Origin: an uncultured Clostridia bacterium
GTDB taxonomy: Bacteria > Bacillota > Clostridia > Lachnospirales > Cellulosilyticaceae
NCBI GenBank assembly: GCA_937981575.1
Contig: CALJNR010000012.1
Coordinates: forward strand, 149,701-213,700
Length of the DNA stretch: 64,000 bases
Direction: 5' to 3'
Positions 10,081 through 17,033 of this stretch are shown in pieces. A program made the position numbers and the translations under genes. How positions within the stretch are numbered: position 1 is the stretch's first letter; every line of letters begins with the position of its first letter. Below the pieces are notes generated by a model. The model searched no databases, was not told the origin of the DNA, and saw only the letters and a program-made list of their open reading frames with translations.

Positions 10081-11445
10081 ATGAAAAAACGCGATACATT
10101 TTCTACTAAAATAGGTATTATTGCCGCTTCAGCAGGTTCTGCAATCGGACTCGGAAACATATGGAAATTTCCTTATATGGCAGGCATAAATGGCGGCAGT
10201 GCTTTTATTTTCATTTATATTATCGCAATAGTACTTATGGGCTATCCACTTATCTATACTGAATTTGCCATGGGGCGGAGGGCCAAATCCAATGCAGTAG
10301 ATACATTTGGCATTATCGGCGGCAGAAAAATTTGGAACTTTGCTGGTTTTTTAGCTGTACTTACAGTCTTTCTTATTGCAACATTTTATATGATGATTAC
10401 TGGATGGGTGATCTATTATTTTTATAATTCTTTAACCGGACAGCTTTATAATATCGCACAAGGCGCGGACAGTATCACGTATTATAAAGATATATTCGCA
10501 CATCTCAGCACGTCATTTGCGCTTCCCCTTATTTTTTCTATTATCGGTATTTATATTACCGCGCTTATTAACTCAATGGGAATCAAAGAAGGTATTGAGA
10601 AGTATTCCAAAATTATGATGCCCTTATTAGTGGTTATCTTTATCGTACTCATTGGCTATTCTATGACACTTCCAGGGTTTAATGATTCCATGGCATTCTT
10701 ATTTAAGCCAAATTTCAGCTCTATTTCTCCAGCTGTCATTATCGGTGCCATTGGTCAGGCCTTTTTTTCACTCAGCTTAGGCATGGGCGCACTCATTACG
10801 TATGGAAGCTATATTTCTAAGACAGAAAATATCCGCACCATAGCTTGGCAGGTAACGGTAGCCGATACTATCATCGCCTTATTTTCTGGTTTGTTGATAT
10901 TTCCTGCTGTATTTACGTATGATCTTGCCCCTTCAGCTGGTCCATCATTAATTTTTATTTCTCTTCCTCAGGTTTTTTTGAAAATGCCGGGCGGGAGGCT
11001 GTTTAGTACTTTATTCTTTTTGCTTGTTATTGTAGCAGCTATTACTTCCCTGGTATCAATCCTTGAAATAATTATTACTTATGTCATTGAAAAAACAAAA
11101 TGGTCAAGAAAATTTTCAACTTGGGCAGTCGTTTTTGCAGTAACCGTTGGAGGTGCCATTAACATTGCCGGCGAAGGACCCTGGAGTTATCTGCAGCTAG
11201 CGGGCAGAAGTATTTTTGGATGGCTTGATTATTTAACAAATAATATTACTATCCCTCTTGTAGCTGTTCTCACCGCCATCCTTTCTGGATGGGTTTGGGG
11301 AATAGCATCGCTTAATGAAGAATTAGAAGTCGGCGGAACCCCGTCCACCTCTTCAGATCGCTATTTTAATCTACTTCTTAAATGGGTTATTCCCCCAGTC
11401 ATTATTATTTTAATGATTGCACTGCTGCTAGGTATACAAGCCTAA
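10081..11445 (+). CDS. Sodium-dependent amino-acid transporter, NSS (SNF) family
   Basis: A 454-residue membrane protein of the neurotransmitter:sodium symporter family (LeuT, TnaT and MhsT are characterised bacterial members). The hallmark unwound TM1 signature GSAIGLGNIWKFPYMAGINGG spans about residues 19-39 and forms the Na+ and substrate site. About 11 hydrophobic segments follow, as in the shorter bacterial members. The TM6 region (FFSLSLGMGALITYGSY) is also conserved. It is expected to import an amino acid with Na+; the substrate cannot be told from sequence alone. It stands alone, with a strong terminator behind it. The convergent AraC-type gene downstream is not evidently its regulator. 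Confidence 0.94.
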   Translation: MKKRDTFSTKIGIIAASAGSAIGLGNIWKFPYMAGINGGSAFIFIYIIAIVLMGYPLIYTEFAMGRRAKSNAVDTFGIIGGRKIWNFAGFLAVLTVFLIATFYMMITGWVIYYFYNSLTGQLYNIAQGADSITYYKDIFAHLSTSFALPLIFSIIGIYITALINSMGIKEGIEKYSKIMMPLLVVIFIVLIGYSMTLPGFNDSMAFLFKPNFSSISPAVIIGAIGQAFFSLSLGMGALITYGSYISKTENIRTIAWQVTVADTIIALFSGLLIFPAVFTYDLAPSAGPSLIFISLPQVFLKMPGGRLFSTLFFLLVIVAAITSLVSILEIIITYVIEKTKWSRKFSTWAVVFAVTVGGAINIAGEGPWSYLQLAGRSIFGWLDYLTNNITIPLVAVLTAILSGWVWGIASLNEELEVGGTPSTSSDRYFNLLLKWVIPPVIIILMIALLLGIQA

Positions 11446-11469
11446 CCCCTATGCAGCCCTCCTAACACT

Positions 11470-11518
11470 AAAAAATGTTACTTTAAAGTTCTTAAAGAAT
11501 TTTAAAGTAACATTTTTT
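11470..11518. terminator. Bidirectional terminator between symporter and AraC-type gene
   Basis: An inverted repeat AAAAAATGTTACTTTAAA / TTTAAAGTAACATTTTTT lies between two convergent genes, with A- and T-runs at its two ends. Confidence 0.85.
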
Positions 11519-11531
11519 AGTATGTTTGCTT

Positions 11532-12431
11532 CTAACTTACTGTATAATAGCTTTTTCGGTACTCAGATGGTGAACACCCTGCATATTTCTTAAACATTTT
11601 ATTAAAGTGAGATAAATCTGAAAATCCAACTTCATTGCAAACCTCAGAAATAGGCATAAGTGTATCTTTTAGTATAAAGGAGGCGATTCTAATTCTAAGC
11701 TTAATCAAGTAGTTAATAATAGAATCCTGGACCTCAGTGGAAAACCTTTTGGTTAAAGTTGTCCTATCTATATTGAATTGACGTACTAAGTCAGTTATGG
11801 TAATTTTCTTATTGTAGTGCGTATACAAATAGAGAATAATACGATATATTTCCTCTGAATAAGTCCCATCCTGAAGTTCATACCCTCCAGAGGGGATCAT
11901 CGCTTTTTCCAGTAATAGTAACATTTCAACAAAATAAGACCGGCTTCGGCAAGGCCAATAATAATCCGTCTGTTCTTGTAACTGGCTTTGAAGCACAGAA
12001 AAAAGTTGCGCAAATTTTTTAGCGTCTATTAAATTAAAATTAATTCTTCCCCTACGCTCTTGATCTTTTTCAAAAAATATCTTCAGCCACTGCCTGTCTC
12101 TATAGTCACTCATCGTAAAATCGTCAGAACCTAACGCTAAATTCTCAAAACAAAACCTTTCATTGATAAAAGAAGGATGAAAATAAAGAGTTCTAGCTTT
12201 CACTACAGATTCAAATAGAAGTTTTGCTGGCTCCTTTTCATTTAAACAAAAAACGACTGGTGCTATAAATAATTCCTTATGCCCCAAAATATCTATGCAT
12301 CCAGCCCCTTCCTCTACAAAAAACAAGCAGTATCTCTGGCTGCTTTCAGCAGTATTCAAAAGATCCCCTTGCTCATTGATAAAGATAGGAATGTGTATAC
12401 CCTTATGATATTCTCTTCCTATTGTAAACAT
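11532..12431 (-). CDS. AraC-family transcriptional regulator
   Basis: A 299-residue protein. The C-terminal ~100 residues (from about 193) contain the two helix-turn-helix motifs of AraC/XylS regulators: ITITDLVRQFNIDRTTLTKRF and the signature PISEVCNEVGFSDLSHFNKMFKKYAGCSPSEYRK. The first 190 residues resemble a cupin-like sensor domain, probably for a small effector, but no ligand can be assigned. The ATG has AAAGGAA upstream. The gene is divergent from the metallo-hydrolase gene at 12639, which makes that gene a plausible but unproven target. Confidence 0.92.
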   Translation of the reverse strand: MFTIGREYHKGIHIPIFINEQGDLLNTAESSQRYCLFFVEEGAGCIDILGHKELFIAPVVFCLNEKEPAKLLFESVVKARTLYFHPSFINERFCFENLALGSDDFTMSDYRDRQWLKIFFEKDQERRGRINFNLIDAKKFAQLFSVLQSQLQEQTDYYWPCRSRSYFVEMLLLLEKAMIPSGGYELQDGTYSEEIYRIILYLYTHYNKKITITDLVRQFNIDRTTLTKRFSTEVQDSIINYLIKLRIRIASFILKDTLMPISEVCNEVGFSDLSHFNKMFKKYAGCSPSEYRKSYYTVS

Positions 12432-12638
12432 TTTTCCATTCCTTTCAACTCATAAAAAATCTTAAAATTAATATCTAGTATTATATCATATATTCCTATT
12501 TTTTGATTGATAGTTTTTAATTTAAATTGCTGATAATCCCCCATAAATTACTGCTTATTCTATCTATTAAAATGCACGCTGTCACAATATAATAGTGCTA
12601 ATACATTTCAAAACATTTATATAAAAGGAGAGAACAAT

Positions 12639-13355
12639 ATGTTTAGAAAATCTTTAGTTGTTTTATGCGTTCTATTTTTGCTCATTATTTGCATTGGCTA
12701 TCTGTACACTACTACTGCTCCAAAAGACCTGCTTAAAGGAGTCACTCATCTTAACCATTCAACCTTGAAAATAGCCAGGCAGCAAACGATTTATTTTGAT
12801 CCAGTTAATATAGAAGGGGAGCCTAAAGATGCTGACTTAATCTTTTTAACGCATACCCATGGTGATCATTTAAATATAGAAGACATCAAAAAAGTCATGA
12901 AAGATACTACAACCTTTATCGTACCTGCCGATGCGGTTGCTACACTTGATACATATGGTATAAAAAATATATTAGAGGTCGTTCCAGATAAAAACTATTC
13001 AGTATCAAAAATGAAGTTCAAAACTATACCAGCCTATAATGTAGATAAAAACTTTCACCCCAAAAATTCTAATTGGATAGGTTATGTAGTTTATATTGAT
13101 CGCACAGCCTACTACATTGCAGGAGATACTGATTTGATCCCTGAAATGAAACAGCTCAAAGTTGATGTGGCTTTTCTTCCAGTAGGAGGCACTTATACGA
13201 TGGATGCCAAGGAAGCTATAGAAGCTGCAAATACCATCAAGCCTCGTATAGCTGTCCCTATACACTTTGGAGCAATCGTAGGAACTGCTGAAGATGCCAA
13301 AACATTTATCGAAGGTTTGTCTCCAGACATCCAAGGCATCCTTTTAAAAGAATAA
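12639..13355 (+). CDS. Membrane-anchored MBL-fold metallo-hydrolase
   Basis: A 238-residue protein. An N-terminal hydrophobic helix (residues ~5-24) is a signal anchor or uncleaved signal peptide, which would put the domain outside the cell. The metallo-beta-lactamase fold follows, with the metal ligands THTHGDH near residue 70, an AGDTD (Asp ligand) near residue 165 and a late PIHFG His. This is the UlaG/Lactamase_B_3 subgroup, and members act on varied phosphoesters or lactones. It is divergent from the AraC-type gene. A signal-anchored member is less usual, since most relatives are cytoplasmic. Confidence 0.88.
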   Translation: MFRKSLVVLCVLFLLIICIGYLYTTTAPKDLLKGVTHLNHSTLKIARQQTIYFDPVNIEGEPKDADLIFLTHTHGDHLNIEDIKKVMKDTTTFIVPADAVATLDTYGIKNILEVVPDKNYSVSKMKFKTIPAYNVDKNFHPKNSNWIGYVVYIDRTAYYIAGDTDLIPEMKQLKVDVAFLPVGGTYTMDAKEAIEAANTIKPRIAVPIHFGAIVGTAEDAKTFIEGLSPDIQGILLKE

Positions 13356-13399
13356 CCGTATTTCCATGTTGCTAAGCATTTTTTTTAACATGCATATAA

Positions 13400-13424
13400 A
13401 AAGCCAGTTTATACGCTGGCTCTT
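13400..13424. terminator. Terminator between metallo-hydrolase and ABC-F genes
   Basis: A short hairpin AGCCAG-N8-CTGGCT with A/T-rich flanks lies between the two convergent genes; it can serve both strands. Confidence 0.65.
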
Positions 13425-13486
13425 TATCATGTTAAAAATGATTCTTTTATATCATGAATTCCTTTTTCTTTAAATGTACTTTCTCC

Positions 13487-15406
13487 TTACGCTTGGTCAT
13501 TAATTTTTTCTGCAAGTTCATTTAGATATTCCCAGCGTTGAAGCTTAAAGTTCAGCTCTTCCTCAACCTGTTCTTTTTTCAGTGTAAGTTCCTGAAGTTT
13601 GCTAAAACTTGTAGCATGTAAAACCATATTATCCTCAATTTCTTTCAAATGTCTCTCTATCTTCTCAATTTCTTCATCAATTTTCTCATATTCTACTTTT
13701 TCTTTATACGTGAACTTTATTTTAACCGGAGTATTTTGTTGCTTATAGGCCTCATAAGATTTCTCTGACTGAACAGCCTGTTTGGCGGCATCCTGCTTTA
13801 TCAAATGAGAAGAAAGCTTTTTAGCATAATAGTCGGAGTAATTACCTGGATAGTAAGCTACTTTTCCATTTCCTTCCCACGCAAAAATTTTATCAGCAAT
13901 GCGATCCAAAAAATAGCGGTCATGAGAAACTACAATAACAGGTCCTCTGAAATCATCTATATATTCTTCTAAAATTTGCAGCGTATAAATGTCTAAGTCA
14001 TTAGTTGGTTCATCCAGCAATAATACATTGATATCCTGCATAAGAATCCCTAACAGATAAAGTCTTCTCCGCTCTCCTCCCGATAACTTTTCAATAGCAG
14101 CATACTGCAATGCCGGTGGAAAAAGAAAACGCTCCAACATTTTACCAGCTGAAACAACGCTTCCATCTGCAAGTTTAATATATTCAGCTTGATTTTTAAT
14201 ATAGTCAATCACTTTTAGTGAGAGATCCATTTCTTTGTTTTCCTGCGTATAGTAGCCAATTTTTACTGTTTCCCCTAGTTCAACCTTGCCTGAGCCACAA
14301 CTAACAGCGCCTGTGATAAGATTAAGCAGCGTTGATTTCCCAATTCCGTTATCCCCAATTATTCCTATTCTGTCTTCCCTTACAACAGAATAGGTAAAAT
14401 CTTTGATAATACATTGCTGCTCAAAATACTTTGTTACTTCATAAAGTCCAATAATCTTTTTACCTAACCTGCTGGCGCCTAGGGCAATATCCATACTTTG
14501 TTTTTCATGTCCCTCCAGCCTCTTCTCAAGCTCATAAAATCGATCCTGTCTTGCCTTTTGTTTTGTTCTTCTTGCCTCCACCCCTTTTTTCATCCATTCC
14601 AATTCTTTTTTATAGGAAGATATATTTTTTTCTCTTATTCTCTCCTCAATTTCTTCCCGCTCGGCTTTAAGTTCGACGAACTTCTGATAGTTCCCTTCAT
14701 ATTTATAAAGCTTTCCGCTATCAAGTTCTGCTATTTTATTGATTACCCGATCCAGGAAGTATCTGTCATGGGTCACCATGAGAACAGCCGAGCGTTTAGC
14801 TTTTAAAATTTCTTCCAAATAATCAATAGTATTATTATCTAAATGGTTGGTCGGTTCATCCAGTATCAATAGGTTGCACGGCCTGATAAGCACCCCTGCA
14901 AGAGCGATTTTCTTTCTTTGCCCTCCGGATAACTGAGAAACTTTCTGATTAAAATTCGAAATACCAAGCTTTTGTAAAATAGCTTTAGCTTCACTTTCTA
15001 TCTGCCAAGCTCCGATAGCATCCATTTCTGCGCTTAGCAGCATCAGCTTATGCTGAAGGTTTGAATCCTCTGGATGACTGTTTATTTCTTCTATTGTATT
15101 TTCATAATCGCGTAAGATTTTCATAAAAGGGGAGTCCCCCTTAAAGATCTGTTCAATAACGGTAGAATCATCATCAAATATAGGATTTTGGGGCAGATAC
15201 TCAATCGCCAGTTCATTAGAAGCAGCTATTTCTCCTTGATCAGTGGTTTCTTTCCCTGCCAGTATTTTAAGCAGGCTGCTTTTGCCTGTTCCATTAATGC
15301 CTATAATCCCAATTTTTTCAGTGCTGTCAATCGTAATAGACAAATCATCAAATAATACTTTTTCTCCATAAGTCTTTTTAATATGATGGGCAGATAATAA
15401 AATCAT
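13487..15406 (-). CDS. ABC-F ATPase (translation factor type), Uup/YfmR-like
   Basis: A 639-residue soluble protein with two ABC ATPase domains and no membrane segment. Walker A motifs are GINGTGKSS (~residue 36) and GDNGIGKST (~345); signatures are LSGGQRKK and LSGGERRR; each Walker B is followed by a conserved DEPTN. The ~80-residue charged linker between the domains and a C-terminal coiled-coil extension (~560-639) fit the Uup/YfmR subgroup. ABC-F proteins bind the ribosomal E site; some rescue stalled ribosomes and others confer antibiotic resistance. No leader peptide or attenuator of the resistance type is seen, so a housekeeping role is more likely. It is 12 bases downstream of the small gene at 15419 and probably co-transcribed. 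Confidence 0.93.
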   Translation of the reverse strand: MILLSAHHIKKTYGEKVLFDDLSITIDSTEKIGIIGINGTGKSSLLKILAGKETTDQGEIAASNELAIEYLPQNPIFDDDSTVIEQIFKGDSPFMKILRDYENTIEEINSHPEDSNLQHKLMLLSAEMDAIGAWQIESEAKAILQKLGISNFNQKVSQLSGGQRKKIALAGVLIRPCNLLILDEPTNHLDNNTIDYLEEILKAKRSAVLMVTHDRYFLDRVINKIAELDSGKLYKYEGNYQKFVELKAEREEIEERIREKNISSYKKELEWMKKGVEARRTKQKARQDRFYELEKRLEGHEKQSMDIALGASRLGKKIIGLYEVTKYFEQQCIIKDFTYSVVREDRIGIIGDNGIGKSTLLNLITGAVSCGSGKVELGETVKIGYYTQENKEMDLSLKVIDYIKNQAEYIKLADGSVVSAGKMLERFLFPPALQYAAIEKLSGGERRRLYLLGILMQDINVLLLDEPTNDLDIYTLQILEEYIDDFRGPVIVVSHDRYFLDRIADKIFAWEGNGKVAYYPGNYSDYYAKKLSSHLIKQDAAKQAVQSEKSYEAYKQQNTPVKIKFTYKEKVEYEKIDEEIEKIERHLKEIEDNMVLHATSFSKLQELTLKKEQVEEELNFKLQRWEYLNELAEKINDQA

Positions 15407-15418
15407 ATTCTTTCCTCT

Positions 15419-15730
15419 CTATCTAAATCTAAGTTGAATATAATGCTCTTTTTTGTGCATTTGTATTGTGTGCGCAGCCACTTCAAAGTTTGCAAAACTT
15501 GAAAACAGATCAATATCTTTTAAAATGTGACAAGTGATACGCTCACTCTTCGGAGACAGCCTAATTAATACAGCCTTCGTATTAGGAAATTGAATGCGCG
15601 AGAAGCCCATTTTCTCTATTTCAAGATTCAATGGAATACCTTCTGTTGGGATGAATAAATCTAAATCTTCACCTCTTGGCATTTCTCTCATTTCAAAATC
15701 GGAACTAATGTCAAACCCATAGTATTTCAT
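15419..15730 (-). CDS. Small conserved-looking hypothetical protein
   Basis: A 103-residue soluble protein that I do not assign to a family. It has no membrane segment, no cysteine pairs, and ends in a basic stretch (KKEHYIQLRFR). An AGGAGA site lies upstream of the ATG. Its stop is 12 bases from the ABC-F start, so the two are probably one operon. Confidence 0.75.
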   Translation of the reverse strand: MKYYGFDISSDFEMREMPRGEDLDLFIPTEGIPLNLEIEKMGFSRIQFPNTKAVLIRLSPKSERITCHILKDIDLFSSFANFEVAAHTIQMHKKEHYIQLRFR

Positions 15731-15840
15731 CCGCCAATCTCCTTATATACTATTTTATCTTTTATTAAACATTACTCTAGTATTACTATACCAACATTTA
15801 TGTCTATTTAAAAGCATAATATAAAAAGGACGAGCAGCTA

Positions 15841-16461
15841 TTACTCATCCTTTTTATCATTTTGATTTAATTCAATAAGCCTTGCAAGAGACGAATGGGA
15901 CTTTTTACGCTCTGTAATGACTAAGTAAACCACAAATACTAAAGCACCTAAAGTACCAAAAATCATATCCTCCATGGTGTCACGAAGGCTTCCAAGCTGT
16001 GTATTGCTGCCTAAATAAACATCGGATAAAAACTCAAAAATTTCCCAGAAAACAGCCCCTGAAACAGACACTAAAAAAGCAAACAATGCTACAATCCTAA
16101 AAGCATGACGACCGGTCTGCATATTCACCCGGTCTGCCCATATCAGTATAAGCAGGCCCACATAGCCTAATAAAATGCCTGATGAAAAATGCAGCATAAT
16201 GTCCCACCATATAATGGAGTCATACAATCTCAAATAAGTTCCTAGCCATTGAGAACACAATATAAACAAAGCATAAATAAGCCTTGCCGTTTCTGTTATT
16301 TTCACATGTGTAAGCCTTGTGAAAACTTCTGGAATAAAGGTAAGTGCCAGACTTCCTATCAGCAGCCCTACCAAAAGGAACTTCATATTAAATGCTAGAT
16401 AAACGGCATTAATAACAAAAATCATTCTAATACCATAAATAATACCCTTCTTCCACCGCAT
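15841..16461 (-). CDS. YjdF-like (DUF2238) integral membrane protein
   Basis: A 206-residue protein with about six hydrophobic segments. The central conserved stretch WWDIMLHFSSGILLGYVG and the later FWEIFEFLSDVYLGSN ... DTMEDMIFGTLGAL match the DUF2238/YjdF-like family, where polar His, Asp and Glu residues sit within the membrane. The C-terminus is charged and cytoplasmic. The function of the family is unknown. GGAG precedes the ATG, and the gene appears monocistronic. Confidence 0.82.
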   Translation of the reverse strand: MRWKKGIIYGIRMIFVINAVYLAFNMKFLLVGLLIGSLALTFIPEVFTRLTHVKITETARLIYALFILCSQWLGTYLRLYDSIIWWDIMLHFSSGILLGYVGLLILIWADRVNMQTGRHAFRIVALFAFLVSVSGAVFWEIFEFLSDVYLGSNTQLGSLRDTMEDMIFGTLGALVFVVYLVITERKKSHSSLARLIELNQNDKKDE

Positions 16462-16555
16462 CTCATTTCTCCAGTCTCTGTCTTCATATCTTCATAGGTT
16501 ATAGCCACTATTTATTCATTACAATTTATCAAACTTCTTATCTCCTTGAATAAGC

Positions 16556-16723
16556 TTATACATTCTCATTCAATAAGCACAACTTAATATTTAAACATTG
16601 TTCCCCTGTCTTACCATTAATATGTATGAATTCAAGTACTTCGTCAGGGCTGAAAGAAGTCCAATAAGCTGGCACCAAATGAACGAACCCACATACATTA
16701 CATTTATAAAAATAATTTTCCAT
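16556..16723 (-). CDS. 55-residue CxxC protein (possible small zinc or rubredoxin-like protein)
   Basis: A short ORF on the minus strand encoding 55 residues that starts MENYFYKCNVCGFVHLV. It has one CxxCG knuckle at residues 8-12 and two further Cys near the C-terminus (residues 43 and 49), enough for a single zinc or iron site. GGGG lies seven bases before the ATG. It is alone between the YjdF-like gene and cellodextrin phosphorylase. The CNVCG knuckle favours a real gene, but the short length leaves doubt. Confidence 0.5.
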   Translation of the reverse strand: MENYFYKCNVCGFVHLVPAYWTSFSPDEVLEFIHINGKTGEQCLNIKLCLLNENV

Positions 16724-16970
16724 TTTTATACCCCATTATCTCTTTGAATTAAGAATATACCTATTTTTATTATACCATCCTATTAAAAAATCATTCCAAA
16801 ATAAAGTATAAAATTAAAAAATCTGGCAAAACTAGCATTAACATCTTAATTAATGCATTAAGATGTACGGCACCCAAAATATCATATAATACATCCATCA
16901 TTTTAAGAAACATCTTTACCACATTCAGCTGATCTGGATTGATCCTATTCAGCTGAAAACACCCTTACCC
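16724..16970. other. Gap before the cellodextrin phosphorylase terminator
   Basis: An AT-rich stretch between the small CxxC gene and the phosphorylase terminator. The only structure noted is a repeated ATTCAGCTGA word at 16923-16932 and 16947-16956. I see no further gene. Confidence 0.4.
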
Positions 16971-17015
16971 AAGCGTAGAAAAGGCCCCTGATAAACAGGG
17001 GTCTTTTCTACGCTT
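16971..17015 (-). terminator. Terminator of cellodextrin phosphorylase
   Basis: A strong stem AAGCGTAGAAAAGG-CCCCTG-ATAAA-CAGGGG-TCTTTTCTACGCTT lies 18 bases after the stop codon of the phosphorylase gene. Confidence 0.8.
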
Positions 17016-17033
17016 AAATGAAGCAGTTTAGCC

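Noticed and set aside
13487..15406. Antibiotic-resistance role for the ABC-F proteins.
   Set aside because: No leader peptide or attenuator precedes either ABC-F gene, and linker types fit housekeeping subgroups.
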